Assembly: GCA_905250075.1 (NCBI GenBank)
Contig: CAJNOP010000044.1
Location: forward strand, 294,114-358,113
DNA length: 64,000 bases
Direction: 5' to 3'
Source of the DNA: Rotaria sp. Silwood1
Lineage: Eukaryota; Rotifera; Eurotatoria; Philodinida; Philodinidae
Positions within the stretch are counted from its first letter, which is position 1. The number at the start of each line of letters is the position of its first letter. Positions 37,905 through 49,731 of the stretch are shown here, in pieces. Position numbers and translations under genes: made by a program. The notes beneath the pieces were generated by a model. It was not told the DNA's origin, searched no databases, and saw nothing but the letters and a program-made list of their open reading frames with translations.

Positions 37905-38525
37905 GAAACCAGCTATTATCGGTTTTTGAAAACGGTGCGTTCGCGGAGATTGTTGATAATTTTTCAAGAAAAAGTGATAGAGACCTGCGCTTTTCATTGT
38001 TCGATAGAGCACGGCAGGGCACGTATTACTATGAAATAATCAGACCTTCAAGTAAGGTTTACCAAGGTAAACCCTCGAATGCAAGCTTGGCGAGATTGCC
38101 ACTCTCTGAGTATATGTCCGATTTTAATTTCCAAATAGTGAAGTTAATAGCCAGGATCGAGATCTATAATTCTAGACCAGTCCCAGGTCTGTATCTTTTA
38201 GAGCTCAGAAGTTTATATCCGTTTTACTGGTAGTCCCCACCCAATTTTCCAACAAATTTGCGGAAAAAAACCACTTTTTTCAAAATTTTTTGTTGAAAAC
38301 GATAATTTTTCCAATTTGTTAAGACATAGTTTTTTTAGATAATTGACATAAAACCTTGACAAACCATGCCAGAAAAATGTTTATTATACGATTCAATGTG
38401 CCTTGATCTTCTCTTTCCAACGGCGAAACTCGCAGGTCTCTGTTCTCTTTTCTTAAAAAATTATAAGCAATCTCCCCGAGCGCACCGTTTTCAAAAACCG
38501 GTAATACATACTGTAGTATATCGAT
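37905..38525. repeat. Diverged inverted repeat with protein-like arms
   Basis: The segment at about 37905-38080 on the plus strand and 38345-38525 on the minus strand both translate to related peptides (VFENGAFAEIVDNFSRK and VFENGALGEIAYNFLRK, then RDLR and QGT). The DNA arms are inverted copies with many substitutions. Neither frame resembles a family I know. The longer plus-strand frame (37805-38233) is open for 142 codons but has no other support. Either a decayed foldback element or an inverted duplication of part of a gene. Confidence 0.45.
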
Positions 38526-38906
38526 GGATTCATAGGCCATTTTTTAAGAAAATTTGTTTCTTTTGCCTCAAAAGTGCAAATCGACTCTGATTGCAAGCTT
38601 TTGTCGAAGAATGCGAAAGACAAAATACTGTTGCTTTGATTAATCTATTGTTAGTGCTCAGTGTTTCTAGTACTGATCGATTTTATGCGTATCAATAGTC
38701 ATGAGAAAACGTTAATTATTTTCAATCTGAATACAAGGTTTAAATAGGCAAGCATTAAATCGCAGACATTATGCTAATAAATATTTGCATATGTTCGCAA
38801 CGTTTTGGTTAACATCGATGTTTCTAATTTTACAGATGATAAGAGGCCTATGTGAACAACTTAATATCATATCAAAAAAAAGAACGAAACATGTAATGCA
38901 AGGATT

Positions 38907-39182
38907 AAGAGTGCTCTTTCCAATGGTGTATTAGAAGTTAAATTTAGTCTTGGTCTATTTTAGAAAAAGCATAACTGTTTGTGAATGACACTGTATAATT
39001 TTGTCTTTCTTACTATCTGATCGTTTTACAACAATAAAAAAAATTTTTTTATATTCTTTTTGTTCTACTAAGTTTCTAGGATCTGAGGTATTTCGAATAA
39101 ATAACATACAAAGAATTCAGTTCATGCATAGTTCTGAAGATTGTGATTAATCTCCTTTCAAATGAATAATTCTTGAAAAAGA
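38907..39182 (+). repeat. 276-bp dispersed repeat, copy 1
   Basis: Nearly identical, in the same orientation, to 63524-63798. It begins AAGAGTGCTCTTTCCAATGG and ends ATAATTCTTGAAAAAGA. No coding potential and no terminal inverted repeats were recognised. Confidence 0.9.
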
Positions 39183-39611
39183 GGTGACCGATCAATTCGT
39201 TGCACGACAATTCGTCGCACATGTATCGTAAAGAATACATTGATCGAATTAAGTAATTTAGTTTAAAATGTTATACAATTAATCGCTTTAACAAAAATAT
39301 TTCTTTCGACTCATAAGAATCTTTTTTCAGAATACAATAGTTTTTCAAAAATAAAACAGAGATGTCAATTTAAAACCCTATTTTAAAATTCAATTAAAAA
39401 AATTGAAGTTTGATTTTAAATAAAATTCTATGTTGACAAGTTAAAAATAAAGTTCTTTTTTTTGTCATTAAAATTGATATTTTCAATAAAAAAAAGCTTT
39501 AATTTTTTTTAATTTAGATTTGTAAAATTCTTTTTCAATTTTATATTTTTGTTTTAATTTTCAGCTTCTTTTTAAATAAAATGTTAAATTTCAATTGAAA
39601 AAAAATGAAAC

Positions 39612-39999
39612 AAAAAATTAAGAACAGCTAAAATTTTGACATAACTCGTAACACGTGATATTTCGGTATCTATTTCATAGATACCATCATCAGACGAAAA
39701 GAAAAAATCACGAACAACAAAATCATACAACTATCATAATGTATCAGCACATTTAATAGATAAGTTAATTCATTGATCATATATATAAACAATACGATTA
39801 ACTAATTGAGAGCGTCCATTTTTATTGCTGTATTAGTATCATTATAAAGGTGAAAATAAATGGACACTATGAATATAGATGTATGATTTTGTTGTTGGTG
39901 GTTTTTTCTTTTCGTCTGATGATGGTATCTGTGAAATAGATACCGAAATATCACGTGTTATGAATTATGTCAAAATTTTAGCTGTTCTTAATTTTTTAT
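39612..39999. mobile_element. Foldback MITE
   Basis: Arms of about 100-130 bases start AATTAAGAACAGCTAAAATT on the left and end with the complement on the right. Both carry CACGTGATATTTCGGTATCT and CGTCTGATGATGG (or complements). The centre holds a second short inverted copy shared with 40022-40059. No coding capacity; a clear target duplication was not found. Confidence 0.7.
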
Positions 40000-40059
40000 T
40001 TGATATCTTGTTTCTCTTACATGTCCATTTATTTTCATTTTTATAATGATACTAATACA

Positions 40060-40205
40060 AGGTGGGTGTGGGTGTGGGTGTGGGTGTGAGTGTGGGTGTG
40101 TTAGGAACATAGCAAAACCCATACGCACGTGCATACCTGCACCGATACTCACACCCACAACCAAGATCAATGGCCGATTATTTTGTGATCAATCAACAAT
40201 GTTTG
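40060..40205. repeat. Palindromic TGTGGG / CCCACA tract with conserved spacer
   Basis: A short TGTGGG array, the spacer GTTAGGAACATAGCAAAACC, and a short CCCACA-like arm. These are followed by a flank (AAGATCAATGGCCGATTATT onward) that recurs after the tract at 50665. The left side abuts a 38-base inverted copy of sequence at 39831-39863. Confidence 0.8.
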
Positions 40206-43200
40206 ACTCGTATTTTCTCGTTCTTTTTAAAGCAATTGAACGCATTTAGACGCAGAATCTTTATTCCGATTGCTTGTATTTATATGAGCACATCTGATAT
40301 GAAAATTATTACTTATAGACTACTCTGATTTTTTTATCAGAATGACAAGTCAATTTTTTAACAATCATTAAAAAAAATAGGATATTCCTAAAGACATGCA
40401 ATTACTTTGTTCTCTTTATATATGTACGAGTTGATGTCTGTTTCTATTATCTATTTCTTTACTTTTGTTCATTTATTTATTTTTTCAAAATTCAAAATGT
40501 GATTTTTGATCTATTTGCAATGTAGCATAGTTATCGCTGTATTTTTGCCTTTCATGTTTCTAATATTTGTGCGTTCTTTTATTCTTATCATGTTAAGAAT
40601 CTATTACCGATTTATTTGATGATCAACTTTTCTTAGAGCTATCGAAAATTATTGCTGTTTTCATATCGGTATGGATAAGTATTTTTAAATTCTGAAGTTT
40701 TAACATTGTTAGAACAAAAAGGAAGAACAAATCTAACACTGATAAAATAGAAAATTAACTACACTTCAATCTTGAAGTCTCGTGCAATTGTTCAGAAATT
40801 TTAAGAAACCTCTTGAATTTTAGTAAATTCTTATCGATTATTCTGAAGTCTTCTGAGTTTCTGAAGCTTCATGTTTTTCCCTTGTTTAGATCTGTTTCAT
40901 TACCCAAAATCATTTGTTGATAACGAATAGTTGACTTACACTGTGGCTCGTGTGTCGAGTGAAAAAAAGAAGATTTACTTATGACTACTAAACGAATGAA
41001 GTGTAGTAAGTCGGCTGTTGTAGAACATGGAGAAAGTCGCCTTCATGTATTGATAATTAAATAATAGCTAGACATATATTAATGATTGAGAATGATGACT
41101 ACATTGCATAATTCAAAGAAGAATATTTGTTCTTCGTGTCGAAAGCTACTACATCGTAATGTTAATTACTCGATAAAGAAAATATCATGATTTAGAAAAA
41201 CCAATATCCAAAGTTGCAATTATGTGTGTCACTATATATGTCTTTTCTTTAACAACCATTCATAACAATGATTGATAAGTTAGGCAAGTGTTTGTGCCAT
41301 AGGTTCACTTTTCTCTTCTCACTTTTTTAAACACTAATGAAACTAGAAACTATTGTTTTCTATCTTTTATTATTATTATGATATGTAGTATCTGTTGGTA
41401 CGAACGTATGTCTTGCATATATTATGTTTCAAGTTGAAAGATGAGAAATGACTTAGCTGTAAAGAATAACATTCCGATTTTATATTTTGTGAAAGATGAT
41501 ATCCTTTTAAATATAATCTTATTTTTTCTTTTTACATTTCAGATTGTTATTGATTTAGTACAAGATTTACTCCTACTATATACAAAGATAAATTTTTTCT
41601 TTGCAAAGCTTAATATAAGTATCGAGTTTATGATATTTATTAGGTGAATCAATGCCATTACAATGTTTGAAAAATTTCTTGATATTAGTAGGTCGCAAGT
41701 GTTCGGTCATATACTATGTTGAAAAACATCTCAACATATAGACACTTGAGGAATCTTGAAGCATCTGATTTCTGATTCCTCAATAGTTCATTGAATAACA
41801 TAAACTCACTACTTCCACTAGAAACACTGACCATCGCAATCAGCTGCCAAACTTCATCTTTTTTTTTTTGTTGAAAAATTTGAATTATTGATATGTATAG
41901 AATGTACAATTTTTCTACAATTCAATCTGTACGAAGTACTTCTTAGATCTTATGTTCGTCTATTACTTTATCCTCATCGAAAACTTAATTCTTCTTCGAT
42001 TTTGGAATTAACATAGTTACAAAATGAATAATCTGTTTCATATTTTGAGAGTTTTGTTCTGAATGCGAGTAGAAATTCAAACTCGTCACTCACTCAACAA
42101 TGTAATCGATATTAATAACAAAGAGAAATAAACGATGCATTTGTTCAACATATATTAGTAATTGTAGCAGATTCATGGATTTAGATAGCTTTTTTTGACA
42201 TTAGATGAAATATATCCAATATTTTACAAACATTTCAAAGTGTTTATTTTTCTGTTACTTTCTAAGAATCATGTTCGTCACATCTAGCTTAAATTTTTAA
42301 GTACTCTATACAATATTTAGTTCATCGTTACAAAATGCCATCTCTTCTTATAGTAATTATCTCTTTTGTTATTTGTTCGTCCTTCTCTCCACTCATAAAT
42401 GCATATACCATAGCTGTTCTGTTTTTTTTCGACGCTTCTATCAAGAGTTTTACTCAGTGGGGTCAAACTGTACAGGACATATACTGCTCTTGTCATACAT
42501 ACTGTTCTACATTCTGAAAAAGCACTCTATATACAACGCACTTTACTGAGTAAAATAATACTTTTTTGTTATACAGTTAGATGAGTTGGTGAACGAGAGA
42601 GAAAAGTAACTATAAATTATTCTATTATTTAGGACACTTCATTTTTCTATTCTATTAATCAATTTCTTTTCCGTTCTATGAGAAAAAATTGAAACGTTTC
42701 TTCCGCTTAAGAAGCATCCATTAAGGACGTTCAAGTAAAGGAAGAAGAAAGAATTTCTCAAATCTGAACTGGCAAATAGAGGTTACAAGCAAATATTTCT
42801 GAACACCGAGACATCTACTATGAATATTTACCGCTTTTTTTAACATAACCTTCTACAGAATTTTGAAGCTTGGCACATTTTGCAGAGAACTTTTAAGTAA
42901 GGTATGAACAAAATCAGTACCCTGAGTATGTGGATGTGTTCTTTAAACCATTGAAGATTATATTAAAAGAGTAAGCTAATGATTATCTAAAAGAATAATA
43001 TAAACTTTATTAGACTTTGTAGTGTCTAGATTTTTTATATTTATACTTTTACTTTTTTCTCTTCATTAAAAGGGAATACATTTTAAAAACATTTTCAATA
43101 AGTTAAACTTTCAATGATCGTCTATGAAACACGTGTCATTTCGGTTTTGGTTATGGGATATATGTGTAATTGAAAGTTAAGCTAAGACAGATTCGTATTG

Positions 43201-43884
43201 ACATCTTACATTGTGCTCAGGCATATCCATAAAGTTTTTCTGAAATTTTCTTTTATACTTGATGTCTAGAATATGGTTAATAAAAGTGAATAAACCTCTA
43301 CAAGAGAAGGAGTAATTAAAACATGCCATTTTTATTTGAATGTTTCTGACGAATAACTCATTGTTAGCTGTCTCTTTATCAAAAGGTATTTCTTATTCAA
43401 ACAAAAAAAGTAGGACATTTCGTGTTTTTTTTACTAATACATTATTTAATAAAAGTTCATTATTTATTTCTATTCTTTTGTCACTAGAATTTCACGCTTC
43501 TTTTACTTTAACCATTAAACTATAATTGAAATTGTACATCTAATGAAGTTTCTCCAATATATGAATCAAATTTACTTAAATATTCTCTAGAAATATCTGT
43601 TTTATCAAACTTAATATCCTACAAACTGAAGATCTGAAGGAGAAAATATTTAATGTGATTCATTCTGACAAATCGAGTTTCTGTTTTTTCTACATTATTG
43701 ATAAAAGAGAGATATACAACTTGCCCTCGCAAAGATACTGATTCATTGTATTCTTTTCACTATTTTATATTATCGAATGAAATGAGTGTCATGACACTGT
43801 TGGGTATTAATAATATCACTTAAAAATAGTTATTTGTTTATCGTCTTTTTTGATTTTTCTTCTATAAATATCATATATATATAT
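40206..43884. other. AT-rich gene-poor region
   Basis: No supported gene. One 60-codon open frame at 42335-42517 begins with a signal-peptide-like sequence (MPSLLIVIISFVICSSFSPL), but I found no homology or continuing exon. It is noted only as a possible small secreted ORF of low confidence. The remainder is AT-rich with no repeat borders. Confidence 0.45.
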
Positions 43885-44391
43885 ATGTCAGCGTCCAAAC
43901 TGAGATTACGTCCAATCTCAGATTTGCCTAGGCGAATGTCGGATCCGAGATTGGACACGTCCAATCTTGGATTCACGCAATTCTGTTCATTAAAATATCA
44001 ATTACCCTTTAGACAGACCTTGGATTCAAACTTTGTTTTGAAATTATGTTCACACAATGCCAGTTTGTTTGGCACAATTGTCATTTGGCAGATTTGAATA
44101 AAATTTTAGGAGTTATGAATAAATTTCTAGAGAACAACAACTTTTGTGAAAAACTTTTATTACATTTTTGAGTCTAAATTTAGCTTCTTCCTAAATGCTT
44201 GTAATACTTAAAACGGCATTGTGTGCACATAATTTCAAAACAAAGTTTGAATCCAAGGTCTGTCTAAAGGGTAATTGATATTTTAATGAACAGAATTGCG
44301 TAAATCCAAGATTGGACGCGTCCAATCTCGGATCCGACATTCGCCTAGGCCAATCTGAGATTGGACGTAATCTCAGTTTGGACGCTGACAT
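43885..44391. mobile_element. 507-bp foldback MITE
   Basis: Inverted arms of about 177 bases (43885-44061 and 44215-44391) start ATGTCAGCGTCCAAACTGAG and end with its complement, inside TATATA flanks that could include a TA duplication. Each arm contains further short palindromes around CCAATCTCAG and GAGATTGGAC. The ~150-base centre is unrelated. Two frames of 66-87 codons, one per arm, are mirror translations of the same arm and not genes. Confidence 0.85.
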
Positions 44392-44607
44392 ATATAATGA
44401 ATAATTTATATGATAGTCATTTAATAACCTTTTTTCTTTTTCTTCTTATCTGACTTTTTATCGGCGGTGAGAAAAAAAGGTATGCATACTTTTTTTCTCG
44501 TCGATATAGAGAAAAAAAAATATTTTAGAGCCGAAAAAAAAACTAAACTATTTAACTTTTTCATTAGATTCATTAGTAGACCATATTCGAATTCGAATTT
44601 CATTAAT

Positions 44608-45568
44608 ATGTCTTGGATAGTTGAAGAAAGTGATAATACATCTGCTGTTAATCTTAATGGTGATACTATTACATGTACAAAAGATGGATATTATGGTAGT
44701 CCAATAAATGTTATGTACAGCGACTCAGCTAGTGAAAATGGACAATATTTTTGGCAAATAGAATTTGAACAGATGTCAGAACAAGGAGGTGCATCTGTGG
44801 GTTTCACAACAGACGATAGTTTTAAAAGTGGATGGTACCTCAAAGGCATGCAATATTTAGGTAATTTATCTGATGGTAGTGGACTCTTGGTATCATCATT
44901 TGGTGATCGAATAAAAGAAAATGATAAAGTTGGTCTATTATTGCAATTGAGTGATGCAGATTTAAAAATATATATTTTTCATAATGAACGACCATTAGGT
45001 TTAGCATTTCATGTTTCGTCACCATATCCAAAACCATTGTATCCTGGTACGCTTCTATAAAATTTACAAATAGATTTTATTCATTTATTTATATTTTTAA
45101 GTTGTTAGTTTCAGTTCAAATGGTAAAGTTAAAATCAGTCGTGCACAACAAACACCTACATCATTAGAACGTTCACCAGAAGAGTTCACTGGTGTTGAAG
45201 GCAATTGGAGAATCATTGATTATCCATCGCATCCAGAATGTATTGATTGTAAATTTGCAATATCAAAAGAAAGTCCAAATGTGTATGGTCTTCATGCACA
45301 TGTAGTTAATTCAATGAATTGTTCTTTGGAATATGATCCAGCAAATGATCAATGGAAAAGTTCTCCTATTCTGAGAACACGGAAGGGGGGCCCACCAGAA
45401 GCGATGAAAAAAGAAGACTTAATATGCAAGTTAATCGCCGATATTCAAGGTTTGGAAGCTCAAGGTGAACAACACTTAGTGATTCGAACGAGTGGTGGTG
45501 ATCAAGTTCGTTTAGAACGTTTTACTGTTCCAGCACCACAACCAGTTACGCAAAATATATTCAATTAA
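44608..45568 (+). CDS. SPRY-domain protein with an uncharacterised C-terminal half, two exons
   Basis: Exons 44608-45046 and 45102-45568 join in phase 1 to give 301 residues. The N-terminal ~150 residues resemble a SPRY/B30.2 protein-interaction domain: GQYFWQIEFE, SVGFTTDD, KENDKVGLLL and the closing YPVVSFSSNGKVK, the last two parts meeting exactly at the splice site. The C-terminal half (GNWRIIDYPSHPECIDCKFA, then LEYDPANDQWKSSPILRTRKG and VRLERFTVP) looks like a compact beta-rich domain that I cannot name. No signal peptide or transmembrane helix, so probably cytosolic. An in-frame ATG upstream at 44467 exists but its added residues are Lys/Phe-rich and not SPRY-like, so 44608 is preferred. 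Confidence 0.85.
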
Positions 45569-46571
45569 TTAAGTCAAAATATCAACAAACAATTTATTTA
45601 TCATATAGAACACATGCTTGTATAGCGCTAATATTTTTTTTCACGGTTATTTAGCAAAGCGATTTCTCCTTGAGAAAAAAACATTTATATAAATAATCGA
45701 GCAATAAAATATAATTATAGAAAGAATAATAAAAAAACCTATATATATATTATGTTCTTTTATGAATGTTTTTATAATTTTCGAGAGTGAGTATAATATT
45801 GAATGTCGACATACTTTCTAATATATAAGAGTAAAGGTATCCCATCTTGAAATAACATCTAAGGCTATTTATTCTAGATAATATTACTTTTATATGAATC
45901 TGTCAACTTTTCAAGCACTGTTTATGAAAGAACATGCTACAGTTAAATTTATAATACTTTTGTTTTCTTTCAAAGAAATGAATATTATTCTTTTTAAGTA
46001 GACACTCAATAATATTTGAGAACATTTGAAATTAAACATTTTTGTCACATGCTGGAGATATGATTCAGAGAACACATATTAATAGTAAATGAACTTGATT
46101 ATTTGAGTATAAAACTTTATATGTGAGTAGTATGTGGTAATTGCTTTGGGAAAGTTTTGATAATCTGTAGTTGTCTTTTTCTTGACGTTTCTATCTGCTG
46201 TAGTTTTTCACTATTGAACAATAATTATAGTTTTTGTTTTTGTATAACATTTCAATAAAATTCAAAATTTGAAAGTCAACATATGCCTACTTTTTATCAA
46301 TAAGATCATCTTTGAATCGATTCAATGAAATATATCTTAGTTTTTCATATACTATCCTTATTCTCGTGTGATGCTGTATGTAGTTGAATCACATGTCGGA
46401 GGTTAGGTAAGAATTAAACTTTTGTCAAACTTGTGACTAATCTTTTGTTGTGGTCATTTATTGTTTTTGCATAATATTTATATGTAAAAACTTTTTTTTC
46501 CAATTAGATTATTCTTCACCTATTGAGTTAAAAATATTTTGGCTTTATTAAATAGTTTAGTATGTTGATGG
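45569..46571. other. Intergenic AT-rich sequence
   Basis: Probable 3' UTR of the SPRY gene, then AT-rich sequence without genes or repeats that I could recognise. Confidence 0.5.
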
Positions 46572-46835
46572 CTAAACCTTCACAGTAAATCTATTCAATT
46601 TAGAATCGAATAAAAAGAGAAGATTGTAATTTGTGTTATCATTAACCCACCCCACACCCACACCCTTATTTTCATCTGTTCTATATTTATATGATACACC
46701 GATGACAGTTTGATGATTAGTTTGTGCTGTATATTTGCTTTTATCGCTATTTTTAGTAGATGAAAACAACATGTTTTTTTTATAACCGGTTCCGATATAT
46801 AAACAATCTTGAAATTGCAAAAAATCTTTTTGCAT
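46572..46835 (-). CDS. Possible gene fragment containing a CCCACAC tract
   Basis: An 87-codon frame whose composition looks protein-like (DCLYIGTGYKKNMLF, HQTVIGVSYKYRTDEN, YNLLFLFDSKLNRFTVKV). In its middle a 23-base CCCACAC-type tract (46645-46667) encodes GVGVGW. It could be the last exon of a gene or a pseudogene fragment invaded by the repeat. No family was recognised and no upstream exon was located. Confidence 0.3.
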   Translation of the reverse strand: MQKDFLQFQDCLYIGTGYKKNMLFSSTKNSDKSKYTAQTNHQTVIGVSYKYRTDENKGVGVGWVNDNTNYNLLFLFDSKLNRFTVKV

Positions 46836-47089
46836 ACTTTTCTCGTGGTGATATTACAGTAAAAGAAAAAAGAAAATACAAATAATTTTATATTTTTTAA
46901 AACTTTTTTTGGCTAAGAATTAAAACAACTTAAAATATTAAGTTTTGTTCTACATCGTTAACATAATCATATAATTTTACTAGAATTTATAGTAGATAAA
47001 TATTTTAGCATAGTATTAAATTTTTTCTGAATAATTAATGATGCAGTAGTGTCAAACGTGAAATTTGAATCCAATTATTGAAAATCTAT

Positions 47090-47190
47090 TTCAAATATTC
47101 AATTATTGAAAACTTGAAGTTCAACTATTCAACTATTCAAATATTCATCTTTTGGTTATTTGAAGTTCAACTATTCATATATTGAAATAG
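47090..47190. repeat. Degenerate TTGAAGTTCAACTATTCA repeats
   Basis: Several short near-copies of TTGAAGTTCAACTATTCA and TATTGAAA occur in tandem immediately before the large TGTGGG tract. Similar ATTCAAAA/TTGAAAAATCAAC-type sequence follows the tract at 63083. Confidence 0.4.
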
Positions 47191-47200
47191 TCATTTTTTT

Positions 47201-47514
47201 CGGTGTGTGGGTGTAGGTGCGAGTGTGGGTGTGGGTGGGTGTGGGTGTGGGTGTGGGTGTGGGGTGTGGCTGTGGGTGGGTGGGTGTGGGTGGGTGAGTG
47301 AGTGTGGGTGTGGGTGTGAATAAACAAAAGAGCAACACCCACACCCACCCACACCCCACACGCCACCCGCTCTCACACCCACCCACACCCACACCCCACA
47401 CCCCACACGCCACCCACACCCACACCCACACCCCACACGCCACCCCACCCACACCCACACCCCACTCCCCACCCCCAGCCACACCCACAGCCACACCCAC
47501 CCACACCCACCCTT
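47201..47514. repeat. Largest palindromic TGTGGG / CCCACA tract
   Basis: About 120 bases of TGTGGG variants, a short spacer (AATAAACAAAAGAGCAA), then about 180 bases of CCCACA variants. Its right end touches the truncated secreted-protein copy at 47515. Long open frames on both strands are translations of the repeat and were rejected as genes. Confidence 0.9.
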
Positions 47515-47958
47515 AAATTTATAGCACATTTAGGTACTAATATACGATTAACCTGTTTTGCAACTATTACTTTTGATAAAAATTATAAACTATGTGAATA
47601 TGATGAACAAGTACGAAATCCTGGATTGACATTAGATCCACGTACAGATGAAGAACGTTAAGCAAAAATAAATACGATATGTAATGTTACACAAAGATTC
47701 TGTACTGAAACATTACAACAATATTCACGTTTCAATGATTGTCAACAATTTTTAAGAACACAAATACCTTTTGGTTCATTTGATAGAGCAGATCAAGGAA
47801 ATGTTGTTTGCCGTTTTATTCATACATATTTTGTACCTTTATTACCATCTATACATTGTCCACATGTTGGTCCAACTGGAGGAAGAGCATGTACTGATAA
47901 AACAATCGACTTTTATTATAATCAAACAAATTTTCTGGCTTGTGCTCATAGACAATAA
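47515..47958 (+). pseudogene. C-terminal part of the secreted Cys-rich protein (copy 2)
   Basis: The frame starts immediately after the CCCACA array (KFIAHLGTNIRLT, similar to FIAYLSNNIRLT of the copy at 28834-30790). It continues through YDEQVRNPGLTLDPRTDEER, an in-frame TAA at 47659-47661, then CNVTQRFC, PSIHCPHVGPTGGRACTD and a terminal stop at 47958. The homologous segments are only moderately similar, so these are diverged paralogous or allelic copies rather than one split gene. Regular Cys residues fit a secreted protein. The N-terminal half is missing, cut off at the repeat. Confidence 0.65.
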
Positions 47959-48142
47959 TGATAAAATAAAATCATGTTCTTTTTTTTTCAATTTAAAGTT
48001 TAAATAATAAATTGATATCATTCATAAATAATTACTCGAAAAATAAGATGTGTAAAGTCATAAGAAGGATGTAAAACTGATTCGGTAATTCGACTTGATA
48101 ACTGTGCTTCTTTATTAACTTAACATTCGAATACCTGTTAAT

Positions 48143-48351
48143 CAGTGGCGTAGCCAGGGGTAGGGCCATTGGGCAATTGCCCATAGCTCCAAAAATTATT
48201 GCCCATGAATTTATTGAGCTATATTAGTGCTTGAACCGTTATTGCCCATAGATATTTTTGAAATCATAACGGTTGCCATTAGTCGCCCCTAACTCAAGAT
48301 AGTTCGGCTGATGAATTGCTCATGACTCAAGAATTCATGGCTACGCCACTG
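48143..48351. mobile_element. 209-bp MITE with CAGTGGCGTAGCCA ends
   Basis: The ends CAGTGGCGTAGCCA and TGGCTACGCCACTG are inverted. Ends of this kind are common in hAT-like or related DNA transposons. Subterminal GGGCAATTGCCCAT motifs repeat inside. The 8 bases on each side do not match, so the target duplication is decayed or of another kind. Confidence 0.7.
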
Positions 48352-49731
48352 CTATGTACAGTCGATATTGTTGGTGTATTTTAGTTACACTGATTAGAGT
48401 TTTTATTTTGAATATCTATCAGAAATTTACTAAACGAGTATGTTTGAGAAAATTTTATTATTTCAAAGGATGTTTGAAAATGAATTCTAACTAACTCTTT
48501 CGAATTTCGGCGAATCTTTTAAAATTCGAAGAAAAAGAAGTCTATTGTACAATTCGTGTTTCTTACAGATATAAATATTCTAGTAAATAGTTCTAATTTT
48601 TACTGGAAATGGTGATATTTTTATTTTTATTTATGTTTGAATGCTGAACACAACTGCTGCCAATTGGCTGTCTCGTGAAAATTTTATTGTAAGTTTCATT
48701 TTTGTACAATATATCTTTTAACTGCATGATTTCGAATAAAATTATTTTAGTTTTTTTTTATTTATTCATGGAGGGTAAACTTCTGTTAAAAGACATACGG
48801 TAGAAAAAAATATCAATCCCTGCTCGTTCATAACATTGTCTGGAAGAGTCATCTATAAATATATGATGCAACATCATCCTATTAATTTTTTATGTGTCTA
48901 GTCTGTTCTAGATTATAGTATGAATCATGTCACGTTCCCATTGATAGATATGTCATATGAGAGACATCTTTTTTTTTGCGTCTTTCTCAGCTAAACCAAA
49001 TGTGCAATGTATGTGATCGCTCCCTTGGAGAAACTAACCAACTTTTTTCCTTCCTCTCGTTGGAATTGAAGCTTGACTTTGTTGTTGTTTTTCTTCTGTA
49101 TATATTTGACAAGAGCGGCTTTTTTTCTTTCTGTCCACAGTAGCGCAGACTTGAGCTCGATAACAGTTATTGCAATAAATCATGAACATTTTCAACAAAT
49201 TTTTTGAATATATTAGATTTTTCATTTGTTCCGTTTTATGAGTAGAGAGGGGTGATCATGAATCGTGCTATCATTCGTAAGTTGTACAATTTATAGATTA
49301 ACCGAGTCAGCCAGAATATTCTACGAGCATATTTGCACGAAATACCCAAAATTTTATTCAAATGTATATGTGTAAGACAAAGTCAGATAATGTTTTCAAA
49401 AATATTGAGGTAAAACTTTTCGATTAGCTTTATACTAATTAGAAATCATCTTTATTTGTGTGATTGATAGTGTAGAGGGCTATATGATATAATCACGTCT
49501 CTTTCTGAATAAATACTATGATCCTATTGATGACATATGAGAAAGATTACTCAATAAAAGAAAAGCAAATATACATTTATTTTCTCTATCAAATATTCTT
49601 ATCATATGACATCATTTAGTTAAAAATAAATATTATTAAATTCCCTATTCTCTAACAACGACACTTGTAGATAGTTACCAAAACTACAAACGCATCTACT
49701 TTGAAATTTTTAATTTTGGTTATTTAAACAG
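48352..49731. other. Gene-free stretch before the membrane protein gene
   Basis: No gene recognised. The last bases before 49732 (TTATTTAAACAG) look like a splice acceptor, so an untranslated exon of the next gene may lie upstream in this interval. Confidence 0.45.

Noticed and set aside
42335-42517. Possible small secreted protein
   Set aside because: The N-terminus looks like a signal peptide, but such hydrophobic starts are common by chance in AT-rich DNA and no further exon or similarity was found.
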